NCBI GenBank assembly: GCA_031382215.1
Contig: JANMYQ010000304.1
Coordinates: forward strand, 1-43,978
DNA from: LGRD01 sp031382215
GTDB lineage: Bacteria > Pseudomonadota > Gammaproteobacteria > Burkholderiales > Burkholderiaceae_C
Direction of reading: 5' to 3'
Length of the DNA: 43,978 bases
In this document: positions 1-8,999 of the stretch, in pieces
Numbering within the stretch: position 1 is the first letter of the stretch
How the letters are laid out: each line of letters opens with the position of its first letter
Program-made: the position numbers and the translations under genes
Notes under the pieces: generated by a model
Database searches by the model: none
The model's input: the letters and a program-made list of their open reading frames with translations, nothing else
What the model was told of the DNA's origin: nothing

Positions 1-430
1 ACTCGCTCCGCTTGCTTCGCCGCGCTACGCTCAAACAGGCGGCGACAAGTCAGTCTACGAGCGCGCTGCGCGCGGGGCCGCAAGCCCTGTGCTCCTCGCC
101 GCCCCAGAAATCGCCCCCGCCGGGCACCGCCCGCCGCGAGCGGAACCGTTTTCGCTCTTTGCCGCAAATTCAAAAGCCGGTGCCGCAAAGGTGCGTTCGG
201 GCAGGTCGGAGGGCGCCTCTGAGGCGCTGAGGAGCACAGGGCTCGTGGCCCGCGCGCGCAGCGCGCATCAACAACTGACTTGTCGCCGCCTGTTTGAACG
301 TAGAGAGCGAAGCGAGCGAAGTGAGTTCGGCGACGGGCCACGAGACCGAGCACCGGAAGGCAGTCGGAGCGCCAGCGGAGACCGCCGAAGCGAAGCCCTC
401 CGGCCTGCCCGGACGCGCCTTTGCTCGCGC
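1..430. repeat. Long imperfect palindromic repeat, copy 1 (left end of window)
   Basis: Two arms of about 104 nt face each other: positions 1-102, and 223-327 as the reverse complement. They carry the shared core ACTTGTCGCCGCCTGTTTGA, with a non-palindromic centre of about 120 nt. A flank with an alternating GCGAAGCGAGCGAAG style runs to about 430. The same element recurs in reverse orientation at 41990-42505, and as a half copy at 43775-43978. Reading frames through it are uninterrupted only because of GC bias; no protein family is recognisable. There is no transposase. It looks like a dispersed intergenic repeat of the BIME/MITE kind, but its class is unknown to me. It stops about 25 nt before the hpaE stop codon. 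Confidence 0.85.
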
Positions 431-454
431 CAACCGTCAATCGAATCACAACTG

Positions 455-1912
<1,458 letters not shown>

Positions 1913-1937
1913 GGCTTGCTTTCCTCGGGGTGCCGCG

Positions 1938-2729
1938 TCAACGGCCAAAGACTTCATCGCCGACGATGGTGTTGACCAGCCGGCCGATGCCGTCGATCTC
2001 GGTCACCACCTCGTCGCCCGGCATCACGTTCACCACGCCTTCGGGCGTGCCGGTCAGGATCACGTCGCCGGGCGCCAGGGTCATGAAGCTGCTCAGGTAT
2101 TCGATCAGTGCCGGCACGTCGTTGATCAGGTCGCGCGTGTTGCCGCTTTGTGTGAGCTTGCCGTTGACGAAGGTGCGCAGCGCCAGCGCGTGCGGGTCGG
2201 GCACGTCGGCGGCGTCGACCAGCCACGGGCCCAAGGCCGTGCAGCCGTCGCGGTTCTTCACGCGCAAGTTGGGGCGGTACCAGTTCTCCAGGTAGTCGCG
2301 GATCGCGTAGTCGTTGGCTACGGTGTAGCCGGCCACGAACTGCATGGCGTCGGCACGCTTCACGTTTTTCGCGCCGCGGCCAATCACCACCGCGAGTTCG
2401 CATTCGTAGTGCATGAAGGTGGCGTCGGCCGGCCGGCGCGTCTGGCCACGGTGGCCGATCAGCGCGTTCGGGCCCTTCAGGAAGGCGAGCGGTTCGTCCC
2501 TGGCGCCGATCGTCAGTTCCTTGGCCAGTTCCTTTGCGTGGTCGGCGTAGTTGATGCCGAGCGCGATGATGGTGCCCACCTCGAACGGCGGCAACCACAC
2601 GACCGCGTCTTCGGCCAGCACGCGACCGTCGGCCAGGCGCAGGCCGGCGGGGTGCGCGGTCGCTTCATGAATGGCGCCGCGGTATGCCACACGAGCGGCC
2701 AGACGAGCGCTTGGGCGGGCGTGCTTCAT
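1938..2729 (-). CDS. hpaG2: 4-hydroxyphenylacetate degradation isomerase/decarboxylase subunit HpaG2
   Basis: This 263-residue protein has the fumarylacetoacetate hydrolase (FAH) fold. In the homoprotocatechuate pathway the HpaG halves decarboxylate 5-oxopent-3-ene-1,2,5-tricarboxylate and isomerise the product. The metal site is visible as Glu-x-Glu in MHYECELAVVIGR and the Asp in VANDYAIRDY. The C-terminal LAPGDVILTGTPEGV segment is a family hallmark. The ATG overlaps the hpaG1 stop as ATGA, so the two are translationally coupled. In E. coli the two halves are one fused HpaG; here they are separate genes, as in many Burkholderiales. The longer upstream reading is a shadow of hpaG1. Confidence 0.92.
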   Translation of the reverse strand: MKHARPSARLAARVAYRGAIHEATAHPAGLRLADGRVLAEDAVVWLPPFEVGTIIALGINYADHAKELAKELTIGARDEPLAFLKGPNALIGHRGQTRRPADATFMHYECELAVVIGRGAKNVKRADAMQFVAGYTVANDYAIRDYLENWYRPNLRVKNRDGCTALGPWLVDAADVPDPHALALRTFVNGKLTQSGNTRDLINDVPALIEYLSSFMTLAPGDVILTGTPEGVVNVMPGDEVVTEIDGIGRLVNTIVGDEVFGR

Positions 2730-3442
2730 GGCGCGGTCTCCTCGGCGACGAGCGTGTTCTCCAGCGTGCCCACACCATCGATCGTGATGCTCACGTGCTG
2801 GCCCACGCGCGCGCGCGGCGCGCCGGCGGGCACGCCGAGCATCAGCACATCGCCGGGCGACAGGGTCATGAACTCGGTGACGGCGGCGATCAGGCGTGCC
2901 ACCGGGCGCAGCATTCCGGCTGTGCTGGCACGTTGCACGATGCTGCCGTCGATGCTCAGCGTGATGCCCAGCGCGTCGGGCCGCGGCACCTGCTGCGCGC
3001 TGGCGACGGCCGGCCCGATGGCCATAAAACCGTCGCGGCACTTGAAGCGCAGGGAAGGGCGGTAGTACGACTCGTGCGGCACGCTGACGTCGTTGCACAC
3101 GGTGTAGCCGGCAATGAAGAACGGTGCCTGGTCCTCGCTCACCCGGCAAGCGGTGCGCCCGATCACGATGCCCAGCGTCGCGCCCATCTCCAGTTCGGCC
3201 ACGCCGTGCGGCACGACGATGTTGCCGCCATGCGCGTTGTGCGTGTTGCGCGGCTTGATGTAGAGCACCGGCGCTTTGGGCGGGGCCTTGTAGGGCGGCA
3301 GGTTCACGGCATCGCCCAGCGCGGCCAGTGCGTCGGCGTGGTTCAGCAGCGTGCCGTACACGGTGGCGACGGCGACGCGGCCGGCTGCACCGGAGGTGCC
3401 GGGCAGGTCGAGCAGCAAGGGGGTGACGCAGTTCACTAACAT
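2726..3442 (-). CDS. hpaG1: 4-hydroxyphenylacetate degradation isomerase/decarboxylase subunit HpaG1
   Basis: This is an FAH-fold partner of HpaG2, 238 residues from the ATG at 3442. The segments VYGTLLNHADAL, PPYKAPPKAPVLYIKPRNT, CNDVSVPHESYYRP and LRFKCRDGFMAIGP match the N-terminal half of fused HpaG proteins. The start is uncertain: a GTG at 3463 adds seven residues, and neither candidate has a clear ribosome-binding site. Alignment with E. coli HpaG would even allow a later start. It is first in the operon hpaG1-hpaG2-hpaE and diverges from hpaR. Repression by HpaR from the shared 64-nt gap is expected from E. coli, with direct repeats near the start as candidate sites. Confidence 0.9.
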   Translation of the reverse strand: MLVNCVTPLLLDLPGTSGAAGRVAVATVYGTLLNHADALAALGDAVNLPPYKAPPKAPVLYIKPRNTHNAHGGNIVVPHGVAELEMGATLGIVIGRTACRVSEDQAPFFIAGYTVCNDVSVPHESYYRPSLRFKCRDGFMAIGPAVASAQQVPRPDALGITLSIDGSIVQRASTAGMLRPVARLIAAVTEFMTLSPGDVLMLGVPAGAPRARVGQHVSITIDGVGTLENTLVAEETAP

Positions 3443-3475
3443 GTTTGCAATTAAAACACTCACATGCTAACGTGT
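3436..3475. promoter_or_regulatory. Candidate HpaR-responsive control region (direct repeats CTAACRTGT)
   Basis: The divergent hpaG1/hpaR gap is much more AT-rich than the flanking genes. It contains CTAACATGT (3436-3444) and CTAACGTGT (3467-3475), whose starts are 31 bp apart, about three helical turns. AACATGTT within the first is itself a palindrome and overlaps the hpaG1 ATG. HpaR of E. coli represses the hpaG promoter from operators in the equivalent gap; that these repeats are the operator is inference. Confidence 0.4.
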
Positions 3476-3505
3476 CAACCGAGTGTCAATCGAGGTCGCT
3501 GAGCC

Positions 3506-4015
3506 ATGTCCGCCGTCCCGCAACACCGAAACCTGCCCTTGCTGCTGCTGCGTGCGCGCGAGGGCGTGATGGCGCAGTTTCGCGCCATTCTGAACCGGCA
3601 TGGCCTGACCGAACAGCAATGGCGAATCCTGCGTGCGCTGCTCGAGAACGCGGCGATGGAGCCGCGCCAGATCTGCGAGGTGTGCCAGTTGCTCAGCCCC
3701 AGCGTGGCGGGCGTGCTGGCGCGCATGGAAGAGCTGGGCCTGGTCAAGCGCGAGCGCATGCAAAACGACCAGCGCCGTGTGCTGGTGACCATCACGCCCA
3801 AGAGCCGCGCGCTGGCGCGGAAGATGGCGCCGCTGATCGACGCGCGCTACATTGAACTCGAGGCCGCGCTCGGCCCCGAGCTGATGGTCGAAACCTATGC
3901 GCTGCTGGATCGGTTGACGGCCCGGCTCGATGCGATGAAGGAACGTGGCGCCAGCACGGCCGCCGAACCGGTCGCAGCACCCCTTGGCGCACGCCGCGCC
4001 GATCGTGGACACTGA
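3506..4015 (+). CDS. hpaR: MarR-family repressor of the homoprotocatechuate operon (HpaR)
   Basis: This is a 169-residue winged-helix protein. The N-terminus PQHRNLPLLLLRAREGVM, the helix QQWRILRAL, the recognition region LLSPSVAGVLARMEELGLVKR and the wing NDQRRVLVTITPKSRAL are typical of HpaR. In E. coli it represses the meta-cleavage operon and is released by 4-hydroxyphenylacetate or related acids. It is about 20 residues longer than usual because of an Ala/Arg-rich tail. GAGG lies 10 nt before the ATG. It diverges from hpaG1. Unusually, a crotonase and a CoA ligase follow 25 nt downstream on the same strand, so it may also autoregulate those genes. Confidence 0.9.
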   Translation: MSAVPQHRNLPLLLLRAREGVMAQFRAILNRHGLTEQQWRILRALLENAAMEPRQICEVCQLLSPSVAGVLARMEELGLVKRERMQNDQRRVLVTITPKSRALARKMAPLIDARYIELEAALGPELMVETYALLDRLTARLDAMKERGASTAAEPVAAPLGARRADRGH

Positions 4016-4040
4016 CACCCTCAGCCCGCCGAGGACCACC

Positions 4041-4823
4041 ATGGAAGCCATCCAGTACACCGTTCAAGACCAGATCGCCACGGTGATCTTGAACCGCCCG
4101 GCCCAGCGCAACGCGCTTGACGAGACGATGAAGCGCGAGCTCACCCAGGCGGTGCGCGAGGTGCAGGCCGACCGCAACATCCGCGCGCTCGTGATCGCCG
4201 GCGCCGGTGGCGTGTTCTGTGCCGGCGGCGACATCCGTGCGATGCAGGGCGCAGTGCTCGACAGTGCCGGCTGGCGCGAGCGCATGGCGCAAGTCCACGA
4301 GTTCATCGGCCCGCTGATCCAGCTTGACCGGCCGGTGATCGCCGCGGTCGACGGTGCGGCCTACGGCGCCGGCTTCAGCCTCGCGCTGGCGGCCGACTTC
4401 GTGCTCGCGTCGCCACAGGCGCGCTTTTGCATGTCGTTCATGCGCGTCGGCCTGGTGCCCGATTGCGGCGCGTTCTACACCTTGCCGCGGGTCGTCGGCG
4501 CGCAGCGCGCCAAGGAGCTGATGCTGTCGGCGCGCGAGGTCGGTGTGGACGAAGCGCTGCGGCTGGGCATCGTGATGGAGGTGCACGCCGCCGACGCACT
4601 GCTGGTGCGTGCGCAGGCCATGGCGGCGAGCTTCGTGCAGGCCGGGCCGGCGGCGGTGAGCATGATCAAGCGCGCGGTCGCCGCGTCGGCGCACAACGAC
4701 CTGAATGCACTGCTCGAGATCGAGGCCAACGCCCAGGCCGTGGCTTTCGGCACGCCGCAGCATCGTGATGCGATCGCACGTTTCCTCGACAAGCAGCCGG
4801 CGCGCTTCCAGTGGCCGAAGTGA
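4041..4823 (+). CDS. Enoyl-CoA hydratase/isomerase family protein (PaaG-like active site)
   Basis: This is a 260-residue crotonase-fold enzyme acting on CoA thioesters. The oxyanion-hole segments FCAGGDIRAM and GAAYGAGFSLAL are intact. The catalytic-position motif reads GLVPDCGAFYTLPR, with Asp rather than the hydratase Glu. Asp at this place is typical of isomerases such as PaaG, the ring-epoxide isomerase of phenylacetate breakdown, so isomerase chemistry is more likely than plain hydration. GAGGA precedes the ATG by 5 nt. An in-frame extension upstream to 3945 overlaps hpaR and is rejected. It lies between hpaR and an acyl-CoA synthetase, which suggests a CoA-dependent aromatic or fatty acid route. 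The exact substrate cannot be read from the sequence. Confidence 0.85.
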   Translation: MEAIQYTVQDQIATVILNRPAQRNALDETMKRELTQAVREVQADRNIRALVIAGAGGVFCAGGDIRAMQGAVLDSAGWRERMAQVHEFIGPLIQLDRPVIAAVDGAAYGAGFSLALAADFVLASPQARFCMSFMRVGLVPDCGAFYTLPRVVGAQRAKELMLSAREVGVDEALRLGIVMEVHAADALLVRAQAMAASFVQAGPAAVSMIKRAVAASAHNDLNALLEIEANAQAVAFGTPQHRDAIARFLDKQPARFQWPK

Positions 4824-4830
4824 GTCTCGC

Positions 4831-6375
4831 GTGAGCTTCGTGCCGGTCATTCACCAGATCGTTGCGCAGTGCGCCGCGCGGCCGGCGCACCTGGCGTTGG
4901 TCGAGTCGGGCCGAAGCATCACTTACGCCGAACTGGGGCAGCGCATCGACCGTGTGGCGGCGGCGCTGGAGCGCGACGGTGTGAACCCCGGTGACTCGGT
5001 CGCGCTGTGCGCCACCAGCACCTTGTCTTATGTCGTCGCGATGCTCGGTGTGTTGCGTTGCGGCGCGGTGGCGGTGCCGCTGCCGACCAGCGCCACCGCA
5101 CAGGTGCTGGCCGGGCTGTTGGCCGACTGCGGTGCCAGGCTGCTGTTTGTCGATGCGGCGATGACTGAGGTCTTGGCGCCGCTCGGACCGACGTTGCAAC
5201 TGCGGCAGGTCACGCTGGACGATTCACCACGCGGGCTGCCGCTGTTGAATTGGCTTCCGCCCGCCGGCAGCGTGCCCCGCACGGCACCGGCTCGCTCCGA
5301 CGATCCATTCAACATCATCTATTCGTCCGGCACCACCGGCGCGCCCAAGGGCATCGTGCACCCGCAGGGCTTGCGCAGCGCGCAGGTGGCGCGCTCGGCG
5401 CGGCTCGGTTACGGGGCCGACTCGGTCACCTTGCTGGCCACGCCGCTGTATTCCAACATCACCTTGACCGGCCTGTACCCGACGCTCGCGCTTGGTGGCA
5501 CGGTGATCTTGATGCCCAAGTTCGACGCCGCCGAGTACCTGCAACTCGCACAGCGCTGGCGCGTCACGCAGACGGTGCTGGTGTCGGTTCAGTACCAGCG
5601 CATCCTGGCGCAACCGGAGTTCGGCGCCTGCGACCTGTCTGCTTTCCATACCAAGATTGCCGTCGGCGCGCCCGCCAGTGCCAGCCTGAAAGCCGAGTTG
5701 TTGAAGCGCTGGCCCGGCGGGCTGGTCGACCTGTACGGCCTGACCGAAGGCGGCGGCACCTGCATGCTGATGGCGCACGAGCACCCACACAAGCTGCACA
5801 CCGTGGGCCGGCCGGCGCCGGGGCACGAGCTGCGCGTGATCGACGATGCCGGCAATGAACTCCCGGCCGGGCAGGTTGGCGAGGTCGTCGGCCACTCGCC
5901 CATCATGATGATCGGCTACCACCGCCTGCCCGAGGCCACGCGCGCGGCCGAGTGGCACGATGCGCAAGGCAAGCGCTTCATCCGGACCGGCGACCTGGGC
6001 CACTTCGACGCCGACGGCTTTCTGACGCTGGTGGACCGCAAGAAGGACATGATCATCTCGGGCGGCTTCAACGTCTACCCGAGCGACATCGAGGCGGTGC
6101 TGGCGCAGCATGCCGACGTTGCCGAGGCAGCGGTGGTCGGTTTGGCGTCGGCGCGCTGGGGCGAAACGCCGGTGGCTTTTGTCGTGCTGCGCGCCGGTGC
6201 GGCGTGTACGGCCCCAGACGCGGCGGCGCTCGCGGCCTGGGTCAATCAGCGCGTCGGCAAGACCCAGCGTATCGCCGCGGTCGAGTTCGTCGACAGCCTG
6301 CCGCGCGGCCCGGTCGGCAAGGTGCTCAAGCGCGAGTTGCGCGAGCGCTGGCGGGGCGACGGCGGCGCCGGCTGA
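4831..6375 (+). CDS. AMP-dependent acyl/aryl-CoA synthetase
   Basis: This is a 514-residue class I adenylate-forming enzyme, which activates a carboxylic acid as acyl-AMP and transfers it to CoA. The core motifs run in order: YSSGTTGAPKGIVHP (phosphate loop), DLYGLTEGGG, RTGDLGHFDADGF, DRKKDMIISGGFNVYPSDIE, and the C-terminal GPVGKVLKRELRERW with the acylation Lys. The GTG at 4831 is chosen because it lies 7 nt after the crotonase stop and gives normal family length; the reading frame upstream overlaps that gene. It is third in hpaR-crotonase-ligase. The acid could be an aryl or aryl-alkanoic acid given the neighbours, but acid specificity is not readable. It ends 10 nt from a convergent HxlR gene. 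Confidence 0.87.
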   Translation: MSFVPVIHQIVAQCAARPAHLALVESGRSITYAELGQRIDRVAAALERDGVNPGDSVALCATSTLSYVVAMLGVLRCGAVAVPLPTSATAQVLAGLLADCGARLLFVDAAMTEVLAPLGPTLQLRQVTLDDSPRGLPLLNWLPPAGSVPRTAPARSDDPFNIIYSSGTTGAPKGIVHPQGLRSAQVARSARLGYGADSVTLLATPLYSNITLTGLYPTLALGGTVILMPKFDAAEYLQLAQRWRVTQTVLVSVQYQRILAQPEFGACDLSAFHTKIAVGAPASASLKAELLKRWPGGLVDLYGLTEGGGTCMLMAHEHPHKLHTVGRPAPGHELRVIDDAGNELPAGQVGEVVGHSPIMMIGYHRLPEATRAAEWHDAQGKRFIRTGDLGHFDADGFLTLVDRKKDMIISGGFNVYPSDIEAVLAQHADVAEAAVVGLASARWGETPVAFVVLRAGAACTAPDAAALAAWVNQRVGKTQRIAAVEFVDSLPRGPVGKVLKRELRERWRGDGGAG

Positions 6376-6385
6376 CGCAGCCCGA

Positions 6386-6772
6386 TCAGAATGCCACTTG
6401 TTGCGGCGGCGGCACATAGGCGGCGCGCGCTCGGTTCACCTTTTTGTGGTTGGCCTCGGCCCATTGCACCAACCCGTTCATCGGCACCAGGAACGACTCA
6501 CCCAGTTTCGTCAGCGCATAGTCCACCCGCGGCGGAATGGTCGGGTAGACGGTGCGCGAGACCAGCCCGTCCTGTTCGAGCCGCCTCAGCGTCTGCGCCA
6601 GCATGCGCGGCGAGATGTCGCTGATCTCGGCCTTCAGCGCGCTGAAGCGCAGGGTGCCCTGGTCGCCCAAGGTGAACAGGATCAGCATGCTCCAGCGGTC
6701 GCCCATGCGGTCGAGCACGTCGCGGATCGGGCAGCGCTCGGCCCATTCTTCTTTCGATTTGTGCATGGCCAT
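6386..6772 (-). CDS. HxlR-family winged-helix transcriptional regulator
   Basis: This is a 128-residue HxlR/DUF24 regulator. The lone Cys in EERAERCPIR-type context (here EEWAERCPIRDVLDRMGDRW) is the redox or electrophile sensor of QorR/YodB-like members. The helix-turn-helix follows in LKAEISDISPRMLAQTLRRL, then the wing VSRTVYPTIPPRVDYALTKLG. AGGAG sits about 8 nt before the ATG at 6772; an ATG six nt further in is possible. It diverges from a QorB-like NAD(P)H oxidoreductase. This repeats the E. coli ytfH (HxlR)/qorB arrangement and makes the neighbour its likely target. Confidence 0.88.
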   Translation of the reverse strand: MAMHKSKEEWAERCPIRDVLDRMGDRWSMLILFTLGDQGTLRFSALKAEISDISPRMLAQTLRRLEQDGLVSRTVYPTIPPRVDYALTKLGESFLVPMNGLVQWAEANHKKVNRARAAYVPPPQQVAF

Positions 6773-6871
6773 GGGCTGCTCCTGATTCTGTTCGGGGTGG
6801 GTTACCGCGGTGATACCGAGTGACTTTGGCGACCCCTCTTGTGGGGACCAAACCAGACACTACCATTTGAG

Positions 6872-6911
6872 TACCAAGCTCATGTTTGAGTGTTGGTATA
6901 AAAAGTATACC
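6872..6911. promoter_or_regulatory. Palindromic operator candidates for the HxlR regulator
   Basis: Two inverted repeats lie in the AT-rich part of the divergent gap, just upstream of the oxidoreductase. One is the perfect GGTATA-AAAAG-TATACC at 6895-6911. The other is an overlapping, longer dyad with arms TACCAA (6872-6877) and TTGGTA (6893-6898) and inner arms CTCA/TGAG. HxlR dimers bind symmetric sites of this size; the pairing with this regulator is inferred from position. The AT-rich palindrome could also overlap the -10 region. Confidence 0.55.
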
Positions 6912-6950
6912 TAAGCAAGGCTTGCCCTCATTCATTCACAAGGAAGAACC

Positions 6951-7844
6951 ATGTCCAACGCCACCCTGCTCGTCACCGGCGCGTCCGGCCAACTCGGCCG
7001 CCGTGTCATCGCCCACCTGCTCCAGAGCCAGAAGGTGCCGCCCCAGCGCATCATTGCCACCACCCGCAAGCCCGAATCGCTGGCCGACCTGGCCGCACAG
7101 GGCATCGTGGTCCGCAAGGCCGACTTCGAAGACCCGGCCTCGCTGGCCACCGCATTCGCCGGCGCCGACCGCCTGCTGCTGATCAGCACCGACGCGCTCG
7201 ACCGCCCTGGCCGCCGCCTGGAACAGCACCGCAACGCGATCGACGCCGCCGCCAAGGCGGGCGTGAAGCACGTGGTCTACACCTCCATGCCGCGGCCCGA
7301 GGCCGGCTCGCCCATTCCATTTGCGCCTGACCACCTCGGCACCGAGCAGGCATTGGCCGCCAGCCCGATGAGCTGGACCGTGTTGCGCCACAACTGGTAT
7401 GCCGACAACCTGCATCTGAGCCTGCCCAACGCGCTGGCCACCGGCCATTGGTACAGCGCCGCCGGTGACGGTGCCACGGCCTACGTGACGCGTGAAGACT
7501 GCGCGCGTGCCGATGCGGCCGCACTCGCTTCGGCCGACACCAGCAAAGCCACCTTCGACATCACCGGCCCGCAGGCGCTGAGCGTCGAGCAGATTGCCAG
7601 GCTCGCCACCGAGGTGCTGGGCAAGCCGATCCAGGTGGTGCCGGTCAGCCCCGAGCAACTTGCGCAAGGCCTGGCGGCCGCGGGCGTGCCGGCGTTCATG
7701 GTGCCGCTGCTGGTGTCGTTCGACGTGAACGCGTTGGCAGGCAGGGTCGCCACCGTCAGCCCTGCCGTGCAAGACCTCACGGGCAAGCCGGCCCAGCGGC
7801 TGCAAGACTGGTTGAGCGTGAACAAGCTGGCATTCGAAGCTTGA
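6951..7844 (+). CDS. NmrA/QorB-like NAD(P)H-binding oxidoreductase (atypical SDR)
   Basis: This is a 297-residue atypical short-chain dehydrogenase. The Rossmann motif is VTGASGQLGRRV at the N-terminus. The features FEDPASLATAFAGADRLLLIS, VKHVVYTSM, TVLRHNWYADN and FDITGPQALS match the QorB/YtfG quinone oxidoreductase group. These enzymes reduce quinones, or in NmrA relatives only sense NAD(P). AAGGAAG lies 6 nt before the ATG. It diverges from an HxlR regulator with palindromes between them, as in E. coli qorB/ytfH. Probable role: quinone or electrophile detoxification in the cytoplasm. Substrate is not readable. Confidence 0.87.
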   Translation: MSNATLLVTGASGQLGRRVIAHLLQSQKVPPQRIIATTRKPESLADLAAQGIVVRKADFEDPASLATAFAGADRLLLISTDALDRPGRRLEQHRNAIDAAAKAGVKHVVYTSMPRPEAGSPIPFAPDHLGTEQALAASPMSWTVLRHNWYADNLHLSLPNALATGHWYSAAGDGATAYVTREDCARADAAALASADTSKATFDITGPQALSVEQIARLATEVLGKPIQVVPVSPEQLAQGLAAAGVPAFMVPLLVSFDVNALAGRVATVSPAVQDLTGKPAQRLQDWLSVNKLAFEA

Positions 7845-7846
7845 AC

Positions 7847-7860
7847 CCAGCCCAGGCTGG
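7847..7860 (+). terminator. Short GC hairpin after the QorB-like gene
   Basis: CCAGC-CCAG-GCTGG is a compact inverted repeat starting 3 nt after the stop codon. No proper T-tract follows, so it is only a weak intrinsic terminator candidate. Confidence 0.3.
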
Positions 7861-7979
7861 CACTAGAAAAGGGCTGGAAAAATCTGGTTGATCGCTCAAG
7901 TTGTTGCGTCCTGGCGGCGATAACGTGGAACCCTCGGAGTCGGGCTGTCCTGGCTCCTCACCCACCAGGATTGCCGCCC

Positions 7980-8981
7980 ATGAAGAGACTCTTGATCGCA
8001 GCCGGCCTTGCTTGCGGCATGGTTGTGCAAGCCCTGGCCGCCGACGACGCAGCCGCCTTGAAGGCGCGCTACCAGCGGCCCACAAGCATCCCGTTCCCGA
8101 AGGACAACCCCTACACGCCCGAGAAAACGGCGCTCGGCAAGATGCTGTTCTTCGACACGCGCTTGTCGCGTGACCGCAACCTCAGCTGTGCCAGCTGCCA
8201 CAACCCCTCGTTCGGCTGGGAAGTGCCGTTTGCCAAGGCCATTGGCGCCGGCGGCAAACCGCTGGGCCGCCATGCGCCCACCACCATCAACCAGGCCTGG
8301 AGCCAGAACCTGTTCTGGGACGGGCGCGCGCCCACGCTCGAAGCGCAGGCCCGCGGTCCCATCGAAGCCGACGTCGAGATGGACCTGCCGCTGGCCACCG
8401 CGCTGACGCGCCTGAAGGAAGTGGAAGGCTACAAAGAGGCTTTCAGCCGCGCCTTCCCGAGCGACGGCCTGACCGAAGCCAACATCCTGAAAGCCATTGC
8501 CACTTTCGAGCGCACGCTGGTCACCGGCATTACGCCGTTCGACCGCTGGGCGCGCGGCGACGCCAAGGCGATTTCCGACTCGGCCCAGCGCGGCTTCGTG
8601 CTGTTCAACGGCAAGGCCGCCTGCGCCAGCTGCCATACCGGCTGGAACTTCACCGACGACAAGTTCCACGACGTGGGCCTGCCCGACGCCGACAAGGGCC
8701 GCTCGGTGGTCAGCAAGAAGCCCGAAGACGACTTCGCGATGAAGACGCCCGGCCTGCGCGAGATCGTTGCGCGTGCGCCCTACATGCATGACGGCTCGCT
8801 GGCCACGCTGCAAGCGGTGATGGGTCACTACGTTGCCGGCGGCACTGCGCGCCCCACGCGCTCGCCGCTGATGAAGGTAGTGGCACTGAACGCCACCGAG
8901 ATCGAAGACGTGGTCGCCTTCCTGCGCACGCTGTCCAGCCCGCAAAGCGTGGTGGCCATGCCCAACCTGCCCGCTCACTGA
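7980..8981 (+). CDS. Periplasmic di-haem cytochrome c peroxidase (CCP/MauG family)
   Basis: This 333-residue protein has a Sec signal peptide (MKRLLIAAGLACGMVVQALA, cut before ADD). It has two haem c sites, CASCH at about residues 70-74 and 215-219. Segments LGKMLFFDTRLSRDRNLSC, GRHAPTTINQAW, LFWDGRAPTLEAQA and MKTPGLREIVARAPYMHDGS are characteristic of bacterial CCPs. These reduce hydrogen peroxide in the periplasm with electrons from small cytochromes. The ATG at 7980 has AGGA 9 nt upstream; a TTG three codons earlier is less likely. A chemoreceptor starts 18 nt after its stop, so the two are probably co-transcribed. Confidence 0.92.
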   Translation: MKRLLIAAGLACGMVVQALAADDAAALKARYQRPTSIPFPKDNPYTPEKTALGKMLFFDTRLSRDRNLSCASCHNPSFGWEVPFAKAIGAGGKPLGRHAPTTINQAWSQNLFWDGRAPTLEAQARGPIEADVEMDLPLATALTRLKEVEGYKEAFSRAFPSDGLTEANILKAIATFERTLVTGITPFDRWARGDAKAISDSAQRGFVLFNGKAACASCHTGWNFTDDKFHDVGLPDADKGRSVVSKKPEDDFAMKTPGLREIVARAPYMHDGSLATLQAVMGHYVAGGTARPTRSPLMKVVALNATEIEDVVAFLRTLSSPQSVVAMPNLPAH

Positions 8982-8999
8982 ACCCGAAAGACGACCACC

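Noticed and set aside
1..430. Insertion sequence or CRISPR at the window ends
   Set aside because: No transposase frame and no short regular repeats with spacers; the structure is one long imperfect palindrome per copy.
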